This document shows positions 29,473 through 39,658 of a DNA stretch of 64,000 nt, one piece after another. The notes beneath the pieces were generated by a model. The model saw only the letters and a list, made by a program, of their open reading frames with translations, was not told the DNA's origin and made no database searches. Source of the stretch: an uncultured Gammaproteobacteria bacterium (GTDB lineage Bacteria; Pseudomonadota; Gammaproteobacteria; HK1); the NCBI GenBank assembly GCA_958295465.1, contig OY282353.1, forward strand, positions 5,579,664-5,643,663. Direction: 5' to 3'. Every line of letters begins with the position of its first letter. The first letter of the stretch is position 1. Made by a program: the position numbers and the translations under genes.

Positions 29473-29774
29473 TTCGGCAATCCGTGCTCGTCGTAGAGTA
29501 CTTCTTGCAGCGCCAGTGACAACGGAGCGCCGCCATCGAGGCCGTTGCCGGCCGACAACCGTTCGCATCGGTGAGAACCGGCACGGATGTAGTGATCGAG
29601 TGATGCCACGATGGCCTCGCGACTCGGCCGATCCCGTTCCACTCGTTCTTCCAGGGCGGTCAACGCCCGTTCGATCACACCGGTCTTTCGTCCTTTACCG
29701 GTCAAGCCGAGGCGGGCGGCCAGCTTTTCGACACGCTGGTCGAGATCCGCCCGGTGGGCGAGGTTGATGGCCAT
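29469..29774 (-). CDS. vapB: VapB-family antitoxin
   Basis: A 101-residue antitoxin starting MAINLAHRADLDQRVEKLAA, followed by RLGLTGKGRKTGVIERALTA, a VapB/PSK-type DNA-binding domain. The C-terminal part, which should cover VapC, ends EVLYDEHGLPK. It represses its own operon with VapC. Antitoxin-first order and a 4-base overlap are typical. Confidence 0.85.
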   Translation of the reverse strand: MAINLAHRADLDQRVEKLAARLGLTGKGRKTGVIERALTALEERVERDRPSREAIVASLDHYIRAGSHRCERLSAGNGLDGGAPLSLALQEVLYDEHGLPK

Positions 29775-29941
29775 GGACGGGCGCTCCTTCAGGGCCGGAC
29801 AAGGTTTCAATTGTAGCATTCATCGTATAGACACAGGGCCTGCAAAGAATCCGACCGAGTCGTGGCCGCCATCCGGGCGGGCGGGCGTGAGGTTGCCGGA
29901 ACCCATCTCTCCCCGCGCCGACCGGGACCGTAAACACTCCG

Positions 29942-30059
29942 CATGGTCCCGGCCCGGAATGAGCTCTTGTCCCGATGTGGTTAGCATCGCTGCCGTTTGC
30001 CGCAACGAATGGACGGAAAACTCCGATGCGCTTTGGCAGGATCACGGCCAATCCCGCTC
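29942..30059 (+). repeat. Dispersed repeat R1, copy 4, with DUF433 5' fragment
   Basis: The R1 core at 29969-30009 is followed by the DUF433 leader, ATG (30026) and 11 codons (MRFGRITANPA-like). It then switches at CCCGCTCG into an Uma2 gene fragment. It is the best match to copy 1 downstream of the core. Confidence 0.8.
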
Positions 30060-30141
30060 GCCGAGGTAGAACTCGCAGTCGGGCTCCATCCCCGTGCCGG
30101 GCGGCTCGTCCCGCCCGCGCAAACGGGCGCTGCGCAACCCC
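30056..30141 (-). pseudogene. Exact 86-bp copy of an Uma2 gene segment
   Basis: From CTCGCCGAGGTAGAACTCGC to GCGCTGCGCAACCCC the sequence equals 19915-20000 of the minus-strand Uma2 gene. Perfect identity suggests a recent copying event. Confidence 0.85.
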
Positions 30142-30149
30142 TACGAGAG

Positions 30150-30390
30150 AACCGTGAGCCATGCTTCCGCCGCGATCGCAACCTGGGTCGTGTCGACCGG
30201 TTCGATGTGCGTGAAGGGCTCGTTCAGGAAAGTCAGTGCGGCTGCGTAAAGATCGTCGTCGCGACTCGCGACCGCCGCAAGCTCGACAGCGGTGCCGGCC
30301 GAGACGACGGCGCCTCCGGCTTCGCCGATCAGGTCGCGGAATTCCGGAGCCTCCTGTTCCGCCAGCAGGATGGCCAGGATTGCCGAAAGG
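30150..30390 (-). pseudogene. Truncated second vapC copy
   Basis: The frame SAILAILLAEQEAPEFRDLI then GEAGGAVVSAGTAVELAAV and FLNEPFTHIEPVDTTQVAIA is nearly identical to vapC at 29074-29472. It lacks the first codons, with the catalytic Asp, and ends before the C-terminal acidic residues. No vapB copy precedes it. Confidence 0.85.
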
Positions 30391-30687
30391 ATGCCCTGTA
30401 TGATTTCCTGAAACGTAAAGCCGAAGGACATCGCCGACGCCGCAAAGACCATATGTCGGCAATCGCAAGTCGATTTCGACCTGCGCCTTCAGGAGCTCCC
30501 GCGGCTACGCAGCTCGTTCGTGAGTGGTTTTCCAGGGAGCTCGCAGCATGCCGCCACCGGAGAAACCGTATGTCCGTTCGATACATGCGAATATATGGAG
30601 TTGCCCTGAAATGAATGGCCCGGCACGCGCCGCCGGACCCGGTGCGGGCGCTGCACCCGTTTCGATTCCGCGGACGAGGCAAGCGTC
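30391..30687. other. Gap without recognisable gene
   Basis: A plus-strand frame at about 30458-30610 reads QVDFDLRLQELPRLRSSFVS and ends EYMELP, but no family or start is evident. This closes the accessory island before galD. Confidence 0.3.
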
Positions 30688-31788
30688 ATGAGGGAAGGGA
30701 TGCCGAGGGAAGGCATCCAAGGCATTCCCTGCACCTGGATGCGCGGCGGGACGTCCAAGGGCGCCTATTTCCTCGAGCACGACCTGCCGACCGTCGAGGC
30801 GGAGCGCGACGCCCTGCTGCTGGCGGTGATGGGCTCGCCCGACCCCCGGCAGATCGACGGCATCGGCGGCGCCGATCCCCTGACCAGCAAGGTGGCGGTG
30901 GTGGCCGCCTCCGAGCGCCCGGACGCCGACGTCGAGTACCTGTTCCTGCAAGTGTTCGTCGACCGGGCCGTCGTCACGGACCGGCAGAACTGCGGAAACA
31001 TCCTCGCGGGCGTCGCCCAGTTCGCGGTGGAGAAGGGGCTGGTGCGGGCCGCGGACGGTCGCACCGAGGTCGCGGTCCACATGGTCAACAGCGATCAGGT
31101 CGCCGGGGTGACCATCGAGACCCCGGGCGGCGTCGTGACCTACGAAGGGAGCGCGCGGATCGACGGGGTGCCCGGCGCCGCGGCGCCGGTGCTCCAGAAC
31201 TTCCCGCAAGCGGCCGGATCGACCTGCGGCGCCTTGCTGCCCACGGGGAACGCAGTGGACGTGATCGCCGGCATCGAGGCCACGTGCATCGACAACGGCA
31301 TGCCGGTGGTGGTGATGCGGGCGGAGGATCTGGGGGCCAGCGGGTATGAGAGCCGCGAGGCGCTGGACGCGGACGGCGCCCTGAAGGAAAGGCTCGAAAC
31401 GGTCCGGCGACAGGCGGGGCCGCTGATGAACCTGGGCGACGTGCGGGACAAGTCCGTGCCGAAGATGACGATGGTGGCCCCGCCCCGCGCCGGCGGCGCC
31501 ATCGCCACCCGCACCTTCATCCCGCACCGCTGCCATGCGTCGATCGGCGTGCTCGGGGCGGTGAGCGTCGCCACCGCCTGCATGTTGCCGGATTCCCCCG
31601 CCGGCGCCCTGGCGCAGGTGCCCGCCGGAGAGGAAAAGCTGGTCTCGGTGGAGCATCCCATCGGCGAGACCAGCGTGATGATGCGCGTGTCCACGGAGGG
31701 CGGAGCGCTGAAGATCACCCGGGCCGCGGTGCTGCGCACGGCGCGCAAGCTGTTCGAGGGGCGGGTCTTTCCGCGTTCAGCTCCGTAG
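30688..31788 (+). CDS. galD: 4-oxalomesaconate tautomerase (PrpF family)
   Basis: Converts 4-oxalomesaconate keto/enol forms in gallate/protocatechuate 4,5-cleavage-type pathways. The 366-residue protein has the GalD/PrpF opening PCTWMRGGTSKGAYFLEHDL, GSPDPRQIDGIGGADPLTSK, and DRQNCGNILAGVAQF. Two-domain diaminopimelate-epimerase-like architecture and length are normal. No other gallate-pathway gene is adjacent, so a related tautomerase role (for example PrpF aconitate isomerase) is possible. The start may be 30688 or 30703. Confidence 0.75.
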   Translation: MREGMPREGIQGIPCTWMRGGTSKGAYFLEHDLPTVEAERDALLLAVMGSPDPRQIDGIGGADPLTSKVAVVAASERPDADVEYLFLQVFVDRAVVTDRQNCGNILAGVAQFAVEKGLVRAADGRTEVAVHMVNSDQVAGVTIETPGGVVTYEGSARIDGVPGAAAPVLQNFPQAAGSTCGALLPTGNAVDVIAGIEATCIDNGMPVVVMRAEDLGASGYESREALDADGALKERLETVRRQAGPLMNLGDVRDKSVPKMTMVAPPRAGGAIATRTFIPHRCHASIGVLGAVSVATACMLPDSPAGALAQVPAGEEKLVSVEHPIGETSVMMRVSTEGGALKITRAAVLRTARKLFEGRVFPRSAP

Positions 31789-31886
31789 CTCGTGGGTCCA
31801 GGGAGGGGTTCGGCGCCGATTTCCCGCGTGTCGGCTGCTCCCACCGTTCACCATCCGCGAGCCGCAGGTGTTCCCGGGTGGTTCGA

Positions 31887-34244
<2,358 letters not shown>

Positions 34245-34481
34245 GCGCGTGTCCACTCCTGTCCGGCCCGCCGGCGCACCTGACGCCGGGTCACGGGAGG
34301 ATGCGCAGAATACCCGTTGCGCGTGCTGACCCGCCATGCACCGGCCGCAACCGCCGCGCCACGGGGTCAGGCGTCCGACCTCCCGAAGGACAGGCAGGAC
34401 GGCTCGCTGATCCGGATGACCGGTGAAGCAGGGGGATGGACGGAACAGCCGCGGATGGGTGGAAGTGGCGTCAATCAGGCG

Positions 34482-34811
34482 TTATTCGAAGGCGAACATG
34501 CTCTGGAGGGTATCTGCAATCACCCGGGCCCGATCTTCCGGCAAACGGCCCAGGCGTCTGACGAGCCGTGCCTTGTCCACCGTACGTACTTGATCCAGGA
34601 CGACTTGCCCCGCCCTGTCCTGGAACGTGACGTCTATCCGCGTGGGATAGTCGCGCTTGACCGACGTCATCGGCGCGACGATCACCGTCCGAATGTGCCG
34701 ATTCATTTCGTCCGGTGAGACGACGACGCAAGGACGGGTTTTTCGGATCTCCCGGCCGCGGGTCGGATCAAGGCTGACGAGATGCACGTCGTAACGACGG
34801 GTCGCCGTCAC
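34482..34811 (-). CDS. mazF: MazF-family mRNA interferase toxin
   Basis: A 109-residue PemK/MazF endoribonuclease starting at GTG 34811: YDVHLVSLDPTRGREIRKTR then PCVVVSPDEMN, VIVAPMTS, and DQVRTVDKARLVRRLG near the end. The catalytic-type Arg and Thr in APMTS are present. The start overlaps the antitoxin stop by 4 bases, so translation is coupled. Its target specificity cannot be read from sequence. Confidence 0.88.
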   Translation of the reverse strand: MTATRRYDVHLVSLDPTRGREIRKTRPCVVVSPDEMNRHIRTVIVAPMTSVKRDYPTRIDVTFQDRAGQVVLDQVRTVDKARLVRRLGRLPEDRARVIADTLQSMFAFE

Positions 34812-35059
34812 CACTCCCACTCCGTGTCGTCCCAGTCGCTCGCGGCGTGATCGGGAAGGAGAAGCGCGTCGTCTCCCGCGGCCGCCATCTTCTCGAAAGG
34901 GGCGTCCCAATCCTGGCGAGGGCGGCGGGGCGCCACCAGAACGATCGCGTTCTTCTCGATGCGCATATCGACATGATCCTCGAACCCACATGCCCTGATG
35001 AACGCCTGGGGGATCCGGACGCCTCTGGAGTTGCCGACGGGGACCAGCTTCACTTTCAT
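34808..35059 (-). CDS. mazE: MazE/AbrB-type antitoxin
   Basis: An 83-residue antitoxin with a swapped-hairpin AbrB domain at the N-terminus (MKVKLVPVGNSRGVRIPQAF) and an acidic, Trp-rich tail (SDWDDTEWEW) likely to cover the MazF active site. It is the first gene of the pair. It begins about 200 bases from the divergent methylase gene. Confidence 0.88.
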   Translation of the reverse strand: MKVKLVPVGNSRGVRIPQAFIRACGFEDHVDMRIEKNAIVLVAPRRPRQDWDAPFEKMAAAGDDALLLPDHAASDWDDTEWEW

Positions 35060-35361
35060 CGTGCGATTCCTCGAAAGTCAGTGATTACAGAGTAATTACG
35101 CCGGCATCCCGTCGTCAACGTTGCGATGCCTCCCGCATCGCTCTCCATTGCCGGCAGGGCAAAGCCTGACCCGGCTCCTGCGGCGAAGGAAGAACTGAAT
35201 TCATTTTCCCCGTCACCCCGCGGACGCGACCTGATCGGCGGGTCGGTTATGATGCACAGGTGCGGCTGCCCGGAGCCCCGTCCCCGCGGCCTCGCGAGCG
35301 CATCCGGCCCCCGGGGCAGCACGCCGGGAGCCGATCCGATCATCTTCCTCGGTACCGGGAT

Positions 35362-36189
35362 GTGGCCACTGCCGCGACGACCCGACACGACGGCGAGCCG
35401 CGCTGGCCGACGCTGAAACCCCCGCTCAAATGGGCGGGCGGCAAGCGCTGGCTGGTGCCGCACGTTGCGCCGCTCTGGCTCAAGTTCACACGCCGGCGCC
35501 TGGTCGAGCCGTTCTGCGGCGGGCTTGCGATTGCGCTTGGTCTCAATCCCCGCCGGGCGCTGCTCAACGACGCCAACCCGCACCTGGTCGATTTCTACCG
35601 GCATCTGCAGTGCGGACTCGTGGCCAGGATCCCGATGAGGAACGAGAGCGAGCTCTACTACCGGCATCGCGCCGAGTTCAACCGGCTGGCGACCACGGCC
35701 CGCGGGCGGGGGAGCCGCAAGGCGGCGGAGCTGTTCTACTACCTCAACCGCACGGGATTCAATGGACTATGCCGCTTCAATCGGCGCGGGGAGTTCAACG
35801 TGCCGTTCGGAAGCTACGCGGCGATCAGGTATGCCTCGGATTTCAGGGCATACGCCGGGCTGCTCTCACGATGGGTCTTTTCCGGTGGCGACTTCGAGTC
35901 GATCGAGGTATCGCCGAAGGACTTCATCTACGCCGACCCGCCTTACGACGTCCAGTTCCGCCAGTACGCGAGCGACGGCTTCGATTGGGACGCGCAGGAG
36001 CGCCTCGCGGCCTGGCTCGCCCGCCACCCCGGTCCGGTGGTGGCGTCGAACCAGGCCACGGATCGAATCTTGGCGCTCTATCTCGGCCTCGGGTTCAAGG
36101 TGGACGTTCTCGACGGACCTCGCTTCATCAGCCGCACCGGTGACCGCACCCCGGCATCGGAGATCCTGGCGATCCGCAACATCGACTGA
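35362..36189 (+). CDS. Dam-family (D12 class) DNA N6-adenine methyltransferase
   Basis: A solitary methylase of about 275 residues. It has the class signatures PLKWAGGKRWLVP (about 21-33), VEPFCGGLAIALGL (SAM site), LFYYLNRTGFNGLCRFN, and the catalytic IYADPPYDVQF (DPPY near 192). No nuclease partner is adjacent, so it may be regulatory or a remnant of an R-M system. The start is uncertain: GTG 35362 is chosen near the family domain; GTG 35260 would add 34 Arg/Pro-rich residues. Confidence 0.85.
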   Translation: MATAATTRHDGEPRWPTLKPPLKWAGGKRWLVPHVAPLWLKFTRRRLVEPFCGGLAIALGLNPRRALLNDANPHLVDFYRHLQCGLVARIPMRNESELYYRHRAEFNRLATTARGRGSRKAAELFYYLNRTGFNGLCRFNRRGEFNVPFGSYAAIRYASDFRAYAGLLSRWVFSGGDFESIEVSPKDFIYADPPYDVQFRQYASDGFDWDAQERLAAWLARHPGPVVASNQATDRILALYLGLGFKVDVLDGPRFISRTGDRTPASEILAIRNID

Positions 36190-36271
36190 CCCCGGCCGGA
36201 GCGCCGCGGCCGGTACTCCACGCACGTCTCCGGTCGCTCGACGGCACCGGAGCGCGACCCGCTCCGAGCTG

Positions 36272-37048
36272 CTATTGCCGCACCTCGATGCCGCGGCTGG
36301 CGAGATGCCGCTTGGCCTCGGCGATGCCGTGCTCCCCGAAATGGAAGATGCTCGCCGCGAGCACCGCGTCGGCGCCCCCTTCGGTGATTCCTTCAGCGAG
36401 ATGGTCCAGAGTGCCGACACCGCCGGACGCGATGACCGGGACCGGGACCGCGGCGCAGGCCGCGCCGGTCAACGCCAGATCGAACCCGTCGCGGGTCCCG
36501 TCCCGGTCCATGCTGGTCAGCAGGATCTCGCCGGCGCCGAGCTCGGCCATGCGCCCGCACCAGGCGACCGCGTCGATGCCCGTGGGTCGCCGCCCGCCAT
36601 GGGTGAACACCTCCCAGCGCGGGGAGCCGCCGGCCCCGTTCTCCACCCGCTTCGCATCGACGGCGACGACGATGCACTGCGATCCGAAGCGCGCCGCGGC
36701 CCGGGCGACGAACTCCGGCTCGAACACCGCCGCGGTGTTGATCGACACCTTGTCGGCGCCCGCGTTGAGGAGGCGCCGGATGTCGTCGATGGCACGCACG
36801 CCGCCGCCCACGGTGAGCGGGATGAACACCTCGGCGGCGACGGCCTCGACCACCGCGAGCATCGTGTCGCGCTCGTCGGACGAGGCCGTGATGTCGAGGA
36901 AGCAGAGCTCGTCGGCGCCCTGCTCGTCGTAGCGCCGCGCGGCCTCCACCGGATCTCCCGCGTCGCGGATGTCGACGAACTTCACGCCCTTGACGACCCG
37001 CCCGGCGTCGATGTCGAGGCAGGGAATGATGCGCTTGGCGAGCGCCAT
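36272..37048 (-). CDS. hisF: Imidazole glycerol phosphate synthase cyclase subunit
   Basis: With HisH, forms imidazole glycerol phosphate and AICAR in histidine synthesis. The 258-residue TIM barrel has the catalytic Asp residues in [13 protein letters not shown] (Asp near 11) and VVAVDAKRV (Asp near 130), plus GGGVRAIDD and [10 protein letters not shown] phosphate-binding loops. It follows hisA by 4 bases on the same strand. Confidence 0.96.
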   Translation of the reverse strand: MALAKRIIPCLDIDAGRVVKGVKFVDIRDAGDPVEAARRYDEQGADELCFLDITASSDERDTMLAVVEAVAAEVFIPLTVGGGVRAIDDIRRLLNAGADKVSINTAAVFEPEFVARAAARFGSQCIVVAVDAKRVENGAGGSPRWEVFTHGGRRPTGIDAVAWCGRMAELGAGEILLTSMDRDGTRDGFDLALTGAACAAVPVPVIASGGVGTLDHLAEGITEGGADAVLAASIFHFGEHGIAEAKRHLASRGIEVRQ

Positions 37049-37052
37049 CGCG

Positions 37053-37796
37053 TCAGGGACCGGGGGCCAGCTCGTCGGCCAGCTTCTGCGCTTCGGCGAA
37101 ATCCAGGGTGCCTTCGTAGATCGCGCGCCCCGTGATGGCCGCCCCGACGCCTTCGTCGGCGACCGCGCAGAGTGCGCGGACGTCGTCGAGGTCCCGGATC
37201 CCTCCCGATGCGATGACCGGCACCGACACCTTGCGCGCGAGGGCCGCCGTCGCCTCCACGTTCACCCCGCTCATCATCCCGTCGCGACCGATGTCGGTGA
37301 ACACGAAAGCCTCCACCCCGTCGCGCTCGAATTGGCGGGCGAGATCGAAGGGATCGTGATGAGACAGCTTCGACCATCCGTCCACCGCGAGCCTGCCGTC
37401 CCTGACGTCGAGGGCGACGATGACGTGTGCGGGAAACTCGACGCAGAGATCGGCCACGAAGTGCGGCGCCGCCACCGCCCTGGTTCCCAGGATGACGAAT
37501 CGGACCCCGGCCTGGATGTACGCCTCGACCGTCTCCTCGCTCCGGATGCCCCCCCCGACCTGCACCGGGACGTCGGGATGCGCCTCGACGACGTCCCGAA
37601 CGACCCCGGCGTTCTTCGGCTCACCGGCGAACGCCCCGTCGAGGTCGACGACGTGCAGCCGGCGGGCGCCGGCCTCGACCCAGCGCGTCGCCATCGCCAC
37701 GGGGTCGTCCGAGAACACGGTCGCACTGTCCATGCGCCCTTCGCGCAGGCGCACGCACTTGCGTTCCTTGATGTCGATGGCGGGAATGAGAAGCAT
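37053..37796 (-). CDS. hisA: Phosphoribosylformimino-5-aminoimidazole carboxamide ribotide isomerase
   Basis: Catalyses the Amadori rearrangement of ProFAR to PRFAR, feeding HisF. The 247-residue TIM barrel starts [17 protein letters not shown] (general base Asp 8), has [21 protein letters not shown] (acid Asp near 127), and [10 protein letters not shown]. It is co-transcribed with hisF. The hisH and other his genes are not in this window. Confidence 0.96.
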   Translation of the reverse strand: MLLIPAIDIKERKCVRLREGRMDSATVFSDDPVAMATRWVEAGARRLHVVDLDGAFAGEPKNAGVVRDVVEAHPDVPVQVGGGIRSEETVEAYIQAGVRFVILGTRAVAAPHFVADLCVEFPAHVIVALDVRDGRLAVDGWSKLSHHDPFDLARQFERDGVEAFVFTDIGRDGMMSGVNVEATAALARKVSVPVIASGGIRDLDDVRALCAVADEGVGAAITGRAIYEGTLDFAEAQKLADELAPGP

Positions 37797-37879
37797 CTTG
37801 CTCGTGTCGCCGGAAGTGACGAGCAGGCTCCTGGCGTCAGGTCGCTCTCCCTTGCCGGCGGATACTAATCAGGTGCTTG

Positions 37880-38100
37880 AAAAAGTACCAGATGCAGGCT
37901 CATGCCCGGCCGTGTCGTGCGTCAGGGTCGTGAACAGTGCATCGAGTTCCTGCACGTCCCGGATGCCGTACAGGCTCGGAAGGTCGCGCCGCGGGACTTT
38001 TCGACGATGTCGGCGTCGATGCGGTAAGCGGAGTCGGAGCGTACGGCGCCTGACGATACCGCTTGCGGACAGCCGCCGAGATCGACGTAGCCGACGAAAG
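37880..38100 (-). pseudogene. DUF4143-type ATPase fragment with frameshift
   Basis: In one frame the sequence reads FVGYVDLGGCPQAVSSG then SDSAYRIDADIVEK; after loss of one base it continues RRDLPSLYGIRDVQELDALF. This is the middle of an AAA/DUF4143 protein of the type found whole at 25129-26280. Both ends are missing. It lies between hisA and the MFS gene, at the left border of the RiPP region. Confidence 0.6.
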
Positions 38101-38153
38101 GGCGTTCCGCTCGACCGGCGGACCCCGTCCGCGATTTCCCCGGGAGCGTCGCA

Positions 38154-39401
38154 GTGGCAGGATCGGCGGACCTCCTGCCGCCGTGGTGCATCGTGAAGAC
38201 ACTCGGGGAAGCGAGCCCGGCCGCGCTACGGAAGCGGACCCTCGCCGCGTGCTGCGGCACGCACGGCGTCCAGGACGGGCTCACCGCGTCGATCTACGTC
38301 CTGCTTCCGATCCTGGCGCAGACCTTCGGGCTCGGCTACGCGCAGGTGGGCATGATCCGTGCCGTCCACGGCGGCGCCATGTGGGTGCTGGAGCTGCCCT
38401 CCGGCATGCTCTCGGAGCGGTTCGGGCAGCGCGGCCTGCTGGCGTTCGGACTGCTCTGCGGCGGGGCCGGGTACCTCGCCTTCTCGATGGCCGGCGGGTT
38501 CACCGGAGTGCTGCTCGGGCTCGGCATCGCGGGCTGCGGCGCCGCCTTCCAGCATTCGCTCTGCTCGTCGCTGGTGAGCGGGCAGTTCGAAGGCCCGATG
38601 CGGCGCACCGCGCTCGGGGCCTACAACGCGAGCGGCGACGCCGGCAAGCTCGCATTCACCGGGCTGGCGACGGCCCTCCTCGGCGCCGGCGCGGGCTGGC
38701 AGGGAGTGGCGTTCGGCTACGGCGCGATCGCGCTCACCGCGGGGGCCGGCCTGTTCCTGCTGTTGCGCGCGGTCCGGGCCGGAGGACGCGACACCCGCTC
38801 CGGCAGGGAGCGTGCGATGCGCAGCACCGATTGGGGGATCCGTCATCCGTTCGGGTTCACCACCCTCGCGTCGATCGTGTTTCTCGACATCGCGGTGCAG
38901 GACGGATTCCTGGTGTTCGTCGCCTTCCTGCTGCTTCAGAAGCAGGCGCCGGCGGGTCTGGCCGGCTTGGGCGTGGTGCTCACCCTCGCCGGCGGCATGG
39001 TGGGGAAGCTCGGATGCGGCCTGCTGGCCGCGCGCATCGGGGTGGTGCGGGCGCTCGTCCTGGTCGAGCTGCTGAGCGCCGCCGGCATCGTGGCCGTACT
39101 CCTCGCGCCGGTTACGCTCGCTCTCTGCCTGCTGCCCTTGGTGGGAGTGGTGCTGCAAGGCTCGTCCACGATCACCTACGGCACCGTCGGCGATCTGGTG
39201 GATGAACGTCGCCACACCCGCGGCTTCGCCCTCATCTACACCATCGTGAGCGGGGCGGCGGTCGTGGGGCCGATCGCGTTCGGCCTCGTCAGCGACGGGC
39301 TCGGACTCGGCGCGGCGATGCTCGCGATGGCCGTGGTCGTCGTACTGCCGATTCCCCTGTGCCTGCTGCTGCGCGGCGCCCTGCGCCCGGCCCTGTCCTG
39401 A
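38154..39401 (+). CDS. MFS transporter (fosmidomycin-resistance-like)
   Basis: A 415-residue inner-membrane transporter with about twelve hydrophobic helices. The first reads GTHGVQDGLTASIYVLLPIL, as in the fosmidomycin-resistance (Fsr) group, and a loop after helix 2 carries PSGMLSERFGQRG, the MFS motif A position. It starts at GTG 38154. A short gap separates it from the cyclase-gene remnant and the RiPP locus, so export of the peptide product is possible but not shown. Confidence 0.8.
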   Translation: MAGSADLLPPWCIVKTLGEASPAALRKRTLAACCGTHGVQDGLTASIYVLLPILAQTFGLGYAQVGMIRAVHGGAMWVLELPSGMLSERFGQRGLLAFGLLCGGAGYLAFSMAGGFTGVLLGLGIAGCGAAFQHSLCSSLVSGQFEGPMRRTALGAYNASGDAGKLAFTGLATALLGAGAGWQGVAFGYGAIALTAGAGLFLLLRAVRAGGRDTRSGRERAMRSTDWGIRHPFGFTTLASIVFLDIAVQDGFLVFVAFLLLQKQAPAGLAGLGVVLTLAGGMVGKLGCGLLAARIGVVRALVLVELLSAAGIVAVLLAPVTLALCLLPLVGVVLQGSSTITYGTVGDLVDERRHTRGFALIYTIVSGAAVVGPIAFGLVSDGLGLGAAMLAMAVVVVLPIPLCLLLRGALRPALS

Positions 39402-39494
39402 AGACGCCGCACCTGCCGCGGGACGGCTTCGCCCGAAATCCCGGGTCCGCCGCCGGTCGAGGCGGCGCGCTCCCCGATGAACCCGATACGGGGG

Positions 39495-39658
39495 CAGTGC
39501 CGGCGCTGAGACGGATCCTCACCGCACGCACCGACCCTCCGTCGCGGGCGCGTTACGTCCACATGCCTCGCCTCCTGGAGCGTCTGGACGCCGACCGGTT
39601 CCGGCCGGACCGCTGGTTCATGCCGACGTGGAAAGCCTTGCAGCTTCTCGACTTCTGA
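39495..39658 (+). pseudogene. 3' remnant of the lasso-cyclase-like gene
   Basis: The frame PALRRILTARTDPPSRARYV then PRLLERLDADRFRPDRWFMP and ALQLLDF is nearly identical to the last 54 codons of the complete asparagine-synthetase-like gene ending at 45819. The rest of this copy is missing. It overlaps the 3' end of the first glycosyltransferase-sulfotransferase gene exactly as the complete copy does, which marks a tandem duplication. Confidence 0.9.

Noticed and set aside
38154-39401. MFS transporter as a dedicated RiPP exporter
   Set aside because: It lies outside the duplicated unit and resembles fosmidomycin-resistance exporters; proximity alone is not enough to assign it.
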